A DNA stretch of 64,000 nucleotides from Trichostrongylus colubriformis (lineage: Eukaryota; Nematoda; Chromadorea; Rhabditida; Trichostrongylidae), in contig OZ022256.1 of the NCBI GenBank assembly GCA_963978905.1, positions 43,262,001 to 43,326,000 on the forward strand, in the 5' to 3' direction. Below, piece by piece: positions 1 to 10,747 of this stretch. Below the pieces are notes generated by a model, which was given only the letters and a program-made list of their open reading frames with translations, ran no database searches and was not told where the DNA came from. The number at the start of each line of letters is the position of its first letter. The stretch's first letter is position 1. The position numbers and the translations under genes are program-made.

Positions 1-888
1 GAAAGTGTACAGCCTCTATGTGAAATGGAGTAGAAGACTAGCCACGACAAGTGAACAAGTAAAACGAGTACCCGCAACTTCTGTTTTTTTCCAGAAAGTA
101 GTATAGATATTGCAAAAGAACGACTTTTTTGACATTTTCGCTTAGAAGGATAATTGCAAATTTTGAAGTGTTTGGTGATGGTTTGAGCTTGCGGAGAACA
201 TTCCCAGATCAACACGCTGACATATAGTACGATAAACTGGAGTATTGAGGAAAGATGAACAGAACTTCGGCAGAGCGAAAGGCTTCTCAGTGATAGTAAA
301 GGAATATTCGACTTTCCTGAAAACAGGCTATATTTCGGTCGAAATTCAGCAGTCTCTCTCTGCAGGGTCTCGTTTCATTTCTGCTGATGATTCGGATTAA
401 TAGAAATTGAGTGGAACGATGGTACGAGTTTTCCGCCAGGATGTCTAACTGGACTTCTTCAAAGGCACCGGAAGGGGTAAATATGGCAGGCTGTGATATG
501 AAAGTAGGGGTGCTCAGCAACGAAAACACCTCTCCGTCCTCTCTCGCACCCCTCTGCGTCACTGCCGCTAGGCTGCAGATGGGCGGAGACTGTAAATCAG
601 CCGGCCGCGAATGTTGCTCCGCCCACGCCGGCAGGTCGCTCGGCCCCAGAACTGCGGGACGGCATGCCGTGGTGCGGAGTCGTTATGAGACCCTAAGCCA
701 CGCTTTTTCAACGCAAGTTTCGCCACACATCACCTTTTCTGAAGTGACAGGTTTATTTTCAAAGAACATGCATTCACAGCACTGGGTTTCCCTTACCCCT
801 CCCCGTGCCTGCAAATAAGCGACACTCTGAAAAGCTCGGGAGCCTTTTTTCGAATTATTTATGATTAGTGAACGTCGAGGTTGTTTTT
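1..888. other. No recognisable gene
   Basis: No gene is recognised here. The longest frame (411-818, plus) has no family motif and its length is within chance for six frames. Around 560-700 the DNA is GC-rich. It contains a perfect 9-bp inverted repeat, TGGGCGGAG at 580-588 and CTCCGCCCA at 617-625, with a 28-base spacer. This could form a hairpin, but nothing ties it to a promoter. Confidence 0.6.
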
Positions 889-899
889 TGCTAGATTGA

Positions 900-1460
900 A
901 TATATTGGGTTGAGGAATAAGTTCCCGCGGTTTTTTTTCAACTCCGATAGAGCTTTTTTGCTCTACAGAATGATACTATCTGCTTTTTGATTCCTTCGAT
1001 CACCTAATATTTATGAGGTTTGGAAATGAAGTGAGCTGCAGGCAAAAATTGGCGCTCTCGACACCTCATCTTCCTAGTCTACATCGGGATCAAAAAATGC
1101 AAGTGTATATGATTCCGATAGAGCTTTTCCAGCTCTACAGAATGGTACTACTTTTTATACAAAACGCTTGACTCTTTGCTGTTTTTAAGGTTCATAGAGG
1201 CAGTACTCGCAAAAGTATGCGCTTTAGTTATCTTCTCTCCCTCGCCTACCATCGAGATCAAAGAGAATATCCAGGTACACATTCGACAGAGCTCTTCTTG
1301 CTCTACGAGATGATACCACTCTCCTTTTGAATCTTTTCATATTTTAGCCTATGGGAATAAGTTTTCGCCTGTTTTTCAATTGAAAATTGCGCGATGAAAA
1401 TGAAGTTTGTGGCAGAGTGCTTCGTAGCATTCGATAGAGCTCTTTTCGCTCTGAAAGGTG
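900..1460 (+). repeat. Degenerate ~170-bp tandem repeat carrying a small hairpin
   Basis: Four units each carry a short stem-loop, AGAGC plus a T-rich loop plus GCTCT, at 949-964, 1120-1136, 1288-1304 and 1436-1452. Spacings are 171, 168 and 148 bases. The stem is preceded by a conserved CGATAGAGC-like stretch, and in the first two units it is followed by CTACAGAATG. Between hairpins the first two units also match, with a shared CATCGGGATCAAA / CATCGAGATCAAA block. The unit is clearly repeated but diverged. A related copy lies at 43281-43428, so the family is dispersed as well as tandem. No coding potential is seen. Confidence 0.7.
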
Positions 1461-1617
1461 TTGTTTACGGTTTTTGTTCGAACTAATTTTGACATTTTTT
1501 AGATCATTTAAAAGTCGACGAAATCGAGCATTTTCGACACCATGTGATAAAAGTTGCGATTGCGCTGCGATTTGCGGGTTGGGCATGTGCCTCTTGCGCC
1601 TCACCCACTGGCTCCGG

Positions 1618-1673
1618 CTTTTATACAAATCGCTTAACTCTTTGCTGTTTTTAAGGTTCACAAAGGCAGTACT
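1618..1673 (+). repeat. 56-bp direct repeat of 1151-1207
   Basis: The block starting CTTTTATACAAATCGCTTAA repeats 1151-1207 with a handful of differences; both end in GGCAGTACT. The copies are ~465 bases apart. This extends the repeat array at 900-1460 downstream to the edge of the RTE fragment. Confidence 0.75.
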
Positions 1674-1715
1674 ACAAAATCCACCGATCTCCTTCACCGA
1701 GGGACTTCTCTCGCT

Positions 1716-2413
1716 GAAGGATCTCGAGCCGTTAGGCGGCAGGGCTACGTGGCGCGACCCCAGGTGGCGGATAGGGGGCTAATCGCGGACCAAAAGCCAC
1801 CATGTACCTGCCCTGAGACGCAGGTGGATCCGGGGGATGGACTCCCTGTTTCTGCTGCGCTGGGCTGATTCATACCCTCTGTATCCGTGCAAACGTTTCT
1901 TGCATATGTGTGGGGGCGTTCTGTATGGGGCAGTTGGTATCCTGCATTCGGTCCAGCCAAAAGCTTGCATTCTAACGACTGGGAGGTACATGGGAGGCGG
2001 TCCGACAAATAAACCCCATGTCCACTTCGGGATAGCCTGGCTAACTACCCGGAGTATACCTACCCCCACGACAGAGCCCGGCAACTACTCGTGGGTCTCC
2101 ATCTTGCTGAGAACAGCAACAAAAATGGGCCTCATTCCCCTGAACCTGAGGGAGCCCCCAGTACGGTAGCGTTGGGTAGGACCGCTCGGGAGAGGCTGCT
2201 AGAATCTCAGGGCTACAACAAGCTGCCTAAATCGAGAAGGACTAAGATGGCGATCTGTACTTACAACGCACGAACTCTTGCATCGGAAGCGAGTATCGAA
2301 GATCTGATGATGAAGCCACGAAGATCAAGTACGACGTCATCGGACTGACCGAGACGAGGAGGCATCGCCCGCTACACGCCGTGTACGAGACTGGTGAAGA
2401 ACTATTCCTCGGA
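1716..2413 (+). mobile_element. 5' fragment of an RTE-clade non-LTR retrotransposon (LINE)
   Basis: The segment is GC-richer than its surroundings and leads into a frame that starts like an RTE endonuclease/reverse transcriptase ORF (see the pseudogene entry at 2247). The likely 5' leader covers 1716-2246. The match stops at 2413, where sequence changes abruptly to the inverted repeat at 2440-2500, so the reverse transcriptase and 3' tail are missing. LINEs are normally 5'-truncated; keeping the 5' end and losing the 3' end suggests later deletion or recombination. The 5' boundary is approximate. Confidence 0.65.
2247..2413 (+). pseudogene. RTE ORF2 N-terminus (apurinic endonuclease domain), frameshifted
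   Basis: Translation from the ATG at 2247 begins MAICTYNARTLASEASIEDL. After a one-base frame change near 2312 it continues KIKYDVIGLTETRR and then PLHAVYETGEELFLGT. The NARTL and IGLTETRR motifs match the N-terminal exonuclease/endonuclease/phosphatase domain of nematode RTE elements; the E in LTETRR corresponds to the conserved catalytic glutamate region. Only ~55 residues remain of a protein that is usually close to 1,000. The frame change and the truncation make it non-functional. The family call rests on recalled motif patterns, not on a search. Confidence 0.7.
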
Positions 2414-2439
2414 ACATGCGAAAGATGGTGGGAACAATG

Positions 2440-2500
2440 TGAAAAACGGTTGAAAAAAGTCGCGGGAACTTATTCTTCAACCCAATATCTCGAACATTCA
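2440..2500 (-). repeat. Inverted copy of the block at ~893-950
   Basis: Read on the minus strand, this stretch contains ATATTGGGTTGAAGAATAAG followed by TTCCCGCG and a T-run. That is nearly identical to plus-strand 905-945. The two copies are inverted and ~1.5 kb apart, enclosing the tandem array and the RTE fragment. Confidence 0.7.
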
Positions 2501-3331
2501 ACAGTTTTATTTCCGTCCTTTGTGCAATTGCTTTGGAAAATTCAAAGGTGTTGACAGCTGACAATTGCTAGGGTTGCTGGGACTAACCAGAGGAGCGGCG
2601 AGGTCTATTCGTTTACCTAGAAAGAAGCAGAGGAGCTTACGATAAAACCTTTTTGGTGGCTTTCGTGGAAGAATTTGATTGATGACGAAGAAATAATCGA
2701 TCAATGTAAAAAGAAAATCATAGAATTGTGGTGCAGTCTGGCATAAAGCGCTTACTGCCTCGTATGAATTTCGTGGCAGAAAATGAATGCGATGCCACCT
2801 GCGAGTATGCAAGAGAGGTCACCTTCACTCCGCATACTGCCACGCAGGCAAAGTGCTACATGACCATTTGAGAGGAAATAAATCATGAGATTTTGGAAAT
2901 TAAGAAGTTTGCCCTCAAAAATATGTAACGAAGTATGGTAACAAAGTTTCAGTCAAAGACCTTCTACTATACACCTTACCTCTTCATAAAAATATGCTCA
3001 CTGAGGATCGCCTTTAAAAAGAAATAATTTGACTGATGATATTAGAAATCGATAAAGTAATTTTATTAAACTGACCTGCCTAATTGTCTGATTCTGAGGC
3101 AACACAGATGTGTCACAGAAGGGAATAGTGTCACTAAGGAAATCTAACTGAAAGTTCCACGAAGTGCTGAGCTATAGTCTGAACGTTTGCGCTCATACGG
3201 GATCAACTACAAATATCTTGGTTAGTTTCTCTTATCTCCCTAACGCTATGTTTACCATAGTAAGATAAAGACTAAAGTGAAGTTAGAGGCTTGTGAAGTT
3301 GTATATGTAATAACGTTGGATGTTCATAATA
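2501..3331. other. No recognisable gene
   Basis: Reading frames are short (longest about 100 codons, minus, 2507-2812) and match nothing I know. AT-rich intergenic DNA. Confidence 0.6.
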
Positions 3332-3333
3332 TA

Positions 3334-4075
3334 CAGGGGGTGCCAAAAAAAAAGTAATTTTGCCCGCGGCTCACATCTGCCAATTATACAAAACATAGGG
3401 AAACGAAAAAGATAAAAGTATTGGGGCAAACTATTCCCGAAATGTTCCTCTAAAAGCAGGAACAAGCTGTGGCTCCCTACGTTCATCTTTATAAAAATAT
3501 GGAGCTTTCATTCGGCGCAGTCGGGCTTCGGAGTACCTCCAGTATCAAGGTCCGCGTAAAACGACGAAGCCAGGCTCCGTGGTAGGTCTTCTGTGGAAGC
3601 TTCCTGAGGATTGGCCCTTCGGTTCATGGAAGTCACAGAGCCCCTGCTGCTTGGACAAGGCTGCTATGAGCCGAAGTATCATTTTCATGCCTCAAACCTG
3701 CCTCCAAAGGGGTTTCAGTAGTAACGGCACGTTTTGGCTCTTGGAAACGAAGGGCGCTGGGAACCTGGAAAAAACGGGATCTTAAAGAACACCACCCATT
3801 ATGAATCCCCTTAGATACCCAGAGTTAACGGACCTCAGCAAGGTTGTGAACGAGGGCGACGAAATTCCGGATTTTGCCCAGTTGAGGTGACACATCTTGT
3901 TCACTCTTACCTCGCTCTCGTTCCTGCTCGTGCAGAAAGCTGTCACGGAGTATAGTGATAGAGGGAGGTCTGCTCTTGAATCTGGGGATGAAATTACCTC
4001 AACAGAATTTGCTGTAGTTCGACCAAAAGGGGTTGAAAGTGGAGGAGGCAAAATTACTTTTTTTGGCACCCCCTG
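3334..4075. mobile_element. 742-bp non-autonomous Tc1/mariner-type element with TA target site
   Basis: The left end CAGGGGGTGCCAAAAAAAAA (3334) continues into GTAATTTTGCC. The right end, read in reverse complement from 4075, is CAGGGGGTGCCAAAAAAA and then GTAATTTTGCC. This is a ~30-bp inverted repeat differing only in A-run length. Both sides are flanked by TA (3332-3333 and 4076-4077), the Tc1/mariner target duplication. The ends resemble those of the intact maT element at 39676 (CAGGGTGCGCC). The interior holds no transposase motif I can recognise, and the frames at 3579-3785 and 3782-4069 are anonymous. It was probably mobilised in trans. Confidence 0.8.
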
Positions 4076-4077
4076 TA

Positions 4078-6164
4078 AATATAATAGTTAAGTAGTGATA
4101 TCTTTCATTAAATACAATTACCAATCAAAAGCAGGTAGGATATATAGAGTCGGTGAGAGCTGCTCTATGTAACAGTCCGTAATGTGAAGTTTCAGTCTGA
4201 TGAGAATGTAAATTTCAACTTTTCCCTAGTGAATTGCCCGCCACGCAGCACTGATGACGTGGCCCGTCGGAACACTTGCACGTCACCCCAAAAAATATTG
4301 TTATGATTCGTTGGATGAGACTAGCGAACAAGGTAGACTGCTTATAAGTAATGAGAATAACTTTTGATCTTTGATGACGACCGATGATTTCACTCATTCT
4401 CGTTGATTATTATTCATTAATATCCTAGGTAATAATTTATACTTAATGACAGGTAATGAACAATACGTATGAAGAGCGCACCAGATATACGTCGGTCAGT
4501 ATTATTATCTACACTCTAACACTCAATGACGATTTGCCACACTAACTAGATAGCTTTAAAACAAATTGATTGAAGAGGGATAGCTCCAGAGAGATGAAGG
4601 CATCCTTCGAGATATAACAATCAAGCTGTGTTTATGAGTCCGAAAACCTCGTTTTGTGAACTCGCACACTTGGGGAACCTCTTGTTGAGAAAGTTGACCG
4701 AGTGGGGAAATTACCGAATTATTCCGTGTCATACCGTATAAAGGGAGAGAATGGAAAAATCATTTAACGCAATTTCCTTACCGAATTATTCCTTTTCATG
4801 CGCTAATCAATAATAAATAGAAAAAGTATGCAATTGCAATTTTCCTACTTTGTCAGGAGCAGAGCATGGAAATGGAAAATGCAAACACCTAGCAGGAAAC
4901 GGAGAGCTTGTTCGTTCACCGTTGACGTTGGCGCAGATTTTAGTTGTGCTGGTGGAGTCAGATGAACCTCGGCAGCACTTTTAAATTCTATTTCTAGCAT
5001 TCCTCAACGACCACCCCTTTTTTGAGAAGATGGGCCGATGAGGCGATCTGTCGATCGATTGACGACCTTTTTTGAAGTGACACCTCGAGGATGGGAATAG
5101 ATATGTAGCCGGCAGCGTTGACCGGGTAGTGATCGTATTTCGTCAAAATCGTATTTCCTCAAAACACTGACACTGTTGGTGCGATGTTGAGGGATTTTTT
5201 CTAGGATTTTGTCAGTTTTGAATTTGAATTTTTCGAATTTCCAGTTCCGCCTCCGAAAGGTAGCAACCATGCTATTCGTGAAATTTAGCACGAAGTGATG
5301 ACTCAGGAAGAGGTGTATGAAAATTCCTGTATACTGCCTAGACCGAGCCAAGGGTTAGTCAAAAACTTGTCAAGCACCATCTACCTGTAAAGGCAGCAGG
5401 AAGGACAATTCCATCGATTGTAAGGAGAAAATGAGAACTGGGAAGACATGTCATCTGAAAACGAACATCCCAGTTTAGAAGCGGTGATGTGGAACGAAAC
5501 TAGCATTGGAAAAGCTCGGCTTGGGACTTGGGCTCTTATCATAATCCTGCAACACTGCGAGTCGTGCTGCCACGTATCTATGGCGAGTTGCCGCGAGAGC
5601 TGGACAGAATTCGCGGCCGGCTTACCGCCGTTCACCCTTGTGTGTTTCATAATCTACAATTATTTCACAACTTTCCAAATTCACTCCTTCCGATGTGCTG
5701 AAGGCGCTCACTTGTGGGAAGCATGGAAACAGGGGAGCCGCGAGGGCATGAAATTCGCGAAGAAGCGAAAGCGCGCTTTCAGCACACTAGTCAGATCCCT
5801 GCTGCTCATTTATAGTAACCATAGTTCCTCTTTTGGACACCGTAGTTCTATGTCGTGTTGCTTGTGGAACATGAGAATGGCTGCTCAGGAAGGTTTAGAT
5901 CAGTTGCATGCATACAAATAAGTACGAGAAATGAGGTTGACATAGAGTAGACAGGCAAAAAAGAATTGACAAGGTAAATGTGCAGTCGAAAAGACGACAT
6001 AATTGTCCCACGACAGGTGACACGTCAACAAGACTAAGACAGGAGAGCATAGACAGAAGGGTAAAAAATGGAAAAGAGTGATGACTGGGATAAGGATAGT
6101 GAAAGGGAAAAGAAAGAGCGAGAGCTGAACCGTAAATGCTCAGTGAAGCAGTGTGATGCGAATG
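4078..6164. other. No recognisable gene; one anonymous 157-codon frame
   Basis: A plus-strand frame at 5448-5921 opens with an ATG and runs 157 codons, but it shows no domain, signal peptide or convincing splice partner and overlaps a minus-strand frame. A minus frame at 5004-5351 (115 codons) is also anonymous. The 15-base block TTACCGAATTATTCC occurs twice (about 4711 and 4780). I would not call a gene. Confidence 0.5.
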
Positions 6165-6166
6165 TA

Positions 6167-7065
6167 TTAGGTTGATTCATAATAAATCGGACAAATGGTA
6201 GTGATGATTTCTAGAGATCATAACTCAGTAACGAATTAACGAAAATGGACGCGCGAGGTACCGTTGGAATGATTATGAAAAGCTCTTCAAAGTACCGCAA
6301 AATAATCACTCCAAAGTAAATTCATTCCGCCACAATGCCGCACGATTTCAAGCGGTCCAGAGACCACATCCGCAACGTCATACTATTTATATCGCTATCT
6401 GGCCAGGAACCCGCTGATATCGGCAGACGTCTGATAGAAGTTCACAAGGAGCATGCCCCCGGCAGAAGTACACTGTAGTTGTAGCATTCGAAGTTTGCGT
6501 CAGGCGACTATTCCATCGAAGACGAAAACCGCGGTTGGTGGAGCGTACACGGCGTAGAGTACTGGGAGCTGCTCGATGAAGGTACCACAGTATCCGCCGA
6601 CGTCTACGTTCGTCAATTACGAGAATTGAAGGCCAATGTCCAAAGTTCGCTACGGCGGCGGTCACATGTCTACTTCCAGCACGACAACGTGTCTACTTCC
6701 ATAGACCGCACTTCGCAAGATCGACCAAGGCCGAGCTGCTGTCGTACAGTTGGACCGTACTTCTATACCCACCGTACTCCCCAGACCTGGCCCCTTCAGA
6801 TTTCCACCTTTTCTCCCACAGCCAACGCCACCTGGACGGCCAAGACTTCAAAACTCGCGACGAGGTCAAGGCGGCACTCGGCAACTTCTTCGAGCTCCAG
6901 CTTCCGGCCTTCTGGAGCAAGGGCATCCATGATCTGCCTGTACCGTGGCAGAAGGTCATCGATAAAGATGGAGTATATTTCAAGTGAATCCCTGTTGTCG
7001 TAAAAAAGTTGTACGACAATGATTAAAATTGGTCAATTTGTCCTATTTATTATGAATCAACCTAA
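6167..7065 (+). mobile_element. Internally deleted mariner (899 bp)
   Basis: The ends are inverted repeats of ~30 bp: TTAGGTTGATTCATAATAAA at 6167 and its reverse complement ending at 7065, with one mismatch in the first 30 bases. TA flanks both sides (6165-6166 and 7066-7067). Full-length mariners are about 1.3 kb, so roughly 400 bp are missing. The residual transposase lies on the plus strand (next entry). The well-kept ends contrast with the wrecked gene, as expected for an element once moved in trans. Confidence 0.85.
6335..6987 (+). pseudogene. Mariner (DD34D) transposase, internally deleted
   Basis: From the ATG at 6335 the frame gives a first helix-turn-helix (ILFISLSGQEPADIGRRLIE), then two in-frame stops near 6470, then DYSIEDEN fused directly to WWSVHGVEYWELL. 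The second helix-turn-helix, the GRP linker and the first catalytic Asp are therefore deleted. QHDN follows (the second Asp region). A frame change then leads to PPYSPDLAPSDFHLF, which contains the third catalytic Asp, and to the typical C-terminus ending PWQKVIDKDGVYFK at the TGA 6985-6987. Mariner identity is clear; function is impossible. Confidence 0.85.
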
Positions 7066-7226
7066 TAATAGATTATAGAGCGGCGCATGAGTTGGGGATG
7101 CGCTCTTTAAGGAGCTTTCCGACACTACATGATAACTATCAAGCTCATAACTACGAAACTTACGGATTCGGGCTGATTATCATTGGTTATCACTATCGCA
7201 GTAAGATTAGATCCACAGGAACTTAC

Positions 7227-7641
7227 AGGAATCGTCCACGAAAAAAAGAGCTTCTCTGTTCCCATACATTTTTGTTAAAATTTTTCTAATGTGAGCCGTA
7301 TTCAGAATTTCACGCGAAAAAATGTGAAGATACAGCACCAAAAAGTCTCGGCCGGGTGGGCGGGTCTCCGAGCACGTGCCCACCCCATGATCCGCCGCGG
7401 TCGCAGGCGCATCGTAGGAACAGGAAGTTTCGTGGACAATTCTCTCTCCTTTCCCAACCGCAGCAGACGACGGAACGATGATTTACTCGGAGGCCCCACC
7501 CAACCGGCCGAGGGTTTTGGGAGCTCGCTCTTAGCCGGATTCACATTTTTATAGGTGAAACTTTGCATGCGGCCCTTATTAGGCAAATACAACGTAAATG
7601 TACGGGTAACAAAGAAGCTCATTATTCCGTGAACGATTCCT
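7227..7641. mobile_element. Palindromic MITE, AGGAATCG family, copy 1
   Basis: The element begins AGGAATCGTCCACGAAAAAA and ends with CGATTCCT preceded by CGTGAA, and the two halves match along most of their length as a long imperfect inverted repeat. A GC-rich centre contains GGCCGGGTGGGCGGG on one arm and its near-complement on the other. A second copy lies at 53857-54280. Both copies share the outer pattern TTA-N-AGGAATCG on the left and CGATTCCT-N-TGA on the right, so the true termini may lie 4 bases further out. No target duplication is evident. No coding capacity; frames on both strands are palindrome artefacts. Confidence 0.75.
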
Positions 7642-8160
7642 CTGACGAAGGTGGCTTCCACTAGAAAATGACTGATAATCGGTGCAGTAATTGAAGCTCA
7701 GAGAACGATGCACAAGTTCCCGTCAAACATGAGCCGAACACGTCGTCCGTGCATATTGATGATTACACGTGAATCAGATTGCCGTCAAATGCCTCTAATT
7801 GGACGAGTTGGACTTCTCGATGATCGCTGGATCAATGACCAGATTTCTTCGCGAGAACGGTCTGAAGGCACAGTTCTCGATAACATCATGAGCCACCACA
7901 CTCAGTAGTGATTTCAGGGTGTCAAGTGGCAGAGAAATCAAGAAAACTCTTCAAAAAACCTGAAAGTATGGTCTTTCTGTCCTTTGTCTGGACCAAATCA
8001 CAGCACGGAACAGACACACCGAGCGACTCTTAGGAGGAGCTACTTCTCGATGACATCACCCAAAATTAAATGGTACCCTTTTCACCGTTAGTTGCCTGTA
8101 CGCCTAAGATTTCGGCCATACTCTCTTATCACGATCGATACCTAGCCTCTTTCCCCAGTT
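7642..8160. other. No recognisable gene
   Basis: Short frames only. A TTCTCGATGA/TTCTCGATAA motif recurs at about 7816, 7876 and 8044, too short to interpret. Confidence 0.55.
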
Positions 8161-8174
8161 AGTTGCCACCGCTG

Positions 8175-8317
8175 ATGCGTTGGTCAAATCGATGGGCGTC
8201 GGCCATCTTGGGACGGTGGACGTCATCTTACTTACCGCTTCTGTACACGCTTATCACCCTAGCGCCGCTTATTACCCTGCTCTTTGCAGTCGTGGAATGC
8301 GCTATCTACTCACAGAT
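8175..8317 (+). CDS. Candidate exon with a hydrophobic segment (uncertain)
   Basis: An open stretch begins at ATG 8175 (MRWSNRWASAILGRW) and continues into a strongly hydrophobic run, YLPLLYTLITLAPLITLLFA, then VVECAIYSQ, ending at a GTACGT donor at 8318. Pyrimidine-rich acceptors lie upstream (TTTCCCCAG at 8158). The proposed intron 8318-8375 is 58 bases and ends TTCTTTCAG, typical nematode size and sequence. A continuation in phase after 8375 reads KWIVCRIRMCDSAIVEIS before running out at a stop. The segment could be a transmembrane helix of a small gene or pseudogene, but no further exons are convincing and no family is recognised. Confidence 0.25.
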
Positions 8318-8375
8318 GTACGTGAAATAGTCAAATTATTGCGAACTGTACTTTTAATCTAATTCATTCTTTCAG

Positions 8376-9923
8376 AAAGTGGATAGTATGCAGAATCCGA
8401 ATGTGCGATTCGGCTATTGTCGAAATTTCAAAGGGGAAGAGATTGTCCGGTTTCTTTTGTCTTGCTTTCCTCTAGAAAGTGATTCGTTTGAAAAAAGTCC
8501 GAAGGAGATAATTGTTTTTCCGGTCTTTTTTCATTTCGTTTTCCGTATTCACTTTTCATCCGTTATTTTTCAAACACGTTCAATTCCAAGCGATGGACAT
8601 GTCCACCACGTGGGTGACGTTCCAGTGGGATGTGCAAGATTTCGCACCCCCGAATGCTCCGTGCCATGTGTGCCAGCTAGGGGCGATGTGTAATTGATTC
8701 ATGAGACGCTTCCGTGTTCTACGTTCAGAATAAGGCGTAAGACTGAATTGTCGATATAGAACCCAATTACATGAGGCCCTCTGTTTTGCACGATAGCGTT
8801 GCTGCGACATTCTGTCATAACGATACACATCCCGTCCCACTGCACCATATAACTTCAATAAATACAGCCAACATCCGATCAACAGTATTACAATGCGATA
8901 AGATGACCCTACTATCATTCGTGTTAACTAGCCCACACCTCAGCAGTAGGTCAACGGGGTACGTCGCTGGAGACGAATCGCGCATTGAGGGATCCACTTG
9001 AATAAAATCCCAGCAGCTCAACGAGTTCTCTCCTCTACCACGAGTTTGCCCACATCCACACTCCTAAAGGCGCAGTGGTGATCAAACCTCTGCTTTCAGA
9101 AGTTATCGCACTTACTGCCTTCATGGAAAGGGTGGATGCGATTAGAGACTAATGAGACTCGACGTGCTGCATGGAGGAGTGTCCTAAATGAGCAGATCCA
9201 TATGAGACCCGTTAAACTGCGTACCCTTCCATAGTGTGAACCGCAAAAAAAATTACACGGCACGTGCTACCTGTGGAACAATCACAGTAAACATTTTAGG
9301 GATGTAGTACACAATCCTTTTCCACCTCTTCGTTCATAAACCGATAACCCAACCCGATTCTTCAGTTACTGCTGAATTTGGTTACACGACAGACCGACAG
9401 ATAACCAATGGGTCAAGTAAGTAAACAAATAAATAGACAAACACAACGAATTGCTGCTTCATAACTGTACGGCTGGCCAATGGGGATTACGCAGGAGTGT
9501 TCTCAGCAGGTGCAAATTGCAACTGAGATTAGATAGAAGATCTGTCAACCCCTTAGGGACCCACAGAGATTCTGATATCGGAGCACAATCGTGAAGGAAT
9601 CTGAGTAGATGTTTGGCCTGCATTATGAGGTGCCTGCGTGACCGTAATCATATTAGCGTTTTCATCCCCGCAAAGAGTTTAGGAACAAGTCATGCAACGA
9701 TAAGGAGCTGTGGGAACGATAGGGTCGGTTTCATTTCAAAGAGCGAGTGAAGAAACGTTTTCGTATATTATGCATGTTATATGTATTCGTGTTATCACGA
9801 ATATAACTCGTGCTTGTAGGAAGTTACCCTTAGGCATGTAAATTCTTCTCAACTGGACGTGGTGTATGGGTGGCATGGGTGTGGGAAGAACAGCAAAATC
9901 AAAGTTGTTTACCTTACGATTCA
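8376..9923. other. No recognisable gene
   Basis: Apart from the possible exon continuation just after 8376 and an anonymous frame ending at 8697, nothing is recognised. Confidence 0.55.
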
Positions 9924-10068
9924 GGTTTTTATGAGCTGATAATTTTTACCGCCAAACAAAGTTCTTACAAGAATGCTGAGCTATGAGCAAGAGCTTTGAT
10001 CTCGAAGCGTCTCGATCCAGCTCTCCATGTTTCCGGGAATGTGTGCTAGTTCATTACTCCTTGTTCAA
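9924..10068 (-). mobile_element. SINE-A copy 1 (tRNA-derived)
   Basis: Read on the minus strand it runs AGTAATGAACTAGCACACAT, a degenerate polymerase III A box, through a B-box-like GATCGAGAC, then CAAAGCTCTTGCTC, and ends in a CATAAAAACC tail. It matches the copies at 11492-11645 and 15143-15299 along its length, with many point differences. It is too short and unpaired to be a working tRNA gene. Confidence 0.65.
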
Positions 10069-10339
10069 CTTTCCATCATATTTTTGTCGCGATAATTCCT
10101 CATAAAGGCAAGTTCAAGGATCGAAATACAAATGTAATTCACTGGAACTACGTCATAAGAGTAGGTGGTTGTGCAGCAAAGCAAATCTGATAAAGCTTGA
10201 GATGTCTTTCGGACTGGCTATTGCTTTTATGCGGTTTTCCAAGGTGAACAAGAAAAATGGATCAAGTTATATGATACGAAAAGGAAATAATTATGGGTGA
10301 AGTGCATAGGAACATAATGTTATGATTTCAGATACTTGA

Positions 10340-10579
10340 AATGTTTTGGACCCGGGATACAGTTTAAAAAATGCTCCAAACTCTCATAATGATTTGGATC
10401 GAGATCGCCTAATAGCATCAGAATTCCGGCTTCAGGACCCTCCCCTAATTCTTAGGCATAAGTCACATACAAATATGTCTATGCTTCCGAACACTTCAAG
10501 TGTACAGAGCGTACGAAGAGCTTGTGATTGCCGGATTCTTTGTCAGTGTTGTAACCATTTTTCACCCTCACACGTGTGA
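10340..10579 (+). CDS. Candidate exon or degenerate coding fragment (uncertain)
   Basis: An 80-codon open stretch follows an acceptor-like TGATTTCAG at 10331, although a TGA at 10337 lies between that acceptor and the frame. It reads NAPNSHNDLDRDRLIASEFR in its first part and ends CDCRILCQCCNHFSPSHV at a TGA. The composition is protein-like and cysteine-rich at the end. No domain is recognised and no matching exon is seen on either side, so this may be chance. Confidence 0.18.
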   Translation, partial: NVLDPGYSLKNAPNSHNDLDRDRLIASEFRLQDPPLILRHKSHTNMSMLPNTSSVQSVRRACDCRILCQCCNHFSPSHV

Positions 10580-10747
10580 CCTTATTATGCTTTGTTGCAG
10601 CCGCCGAACGCATGCTCTTTTGTTAAAGTGGTTCGCTTTTTTGTAGGAAGGCTATGGGTTTTTTGAGGTGCTGAGAGTGGTTCAAAAAGCGCAGCTGCTC
10701 TTCAAGCTATGTAGGATGCTTAGTGATTGACACTGTCCCGGTCTCAA

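Noticed and set aside
5448..5921. 157-codon plus frame
   Set aside because: Length is within reach of chance in 64 kb and no domain, signal or splice context supports it.
7302..7661. Minus frame of 119 codons inside the palindromic MITE
   Set aside because: It mirrors the palindrome and its GC-rich centre; the same artefact appears in the second copy.
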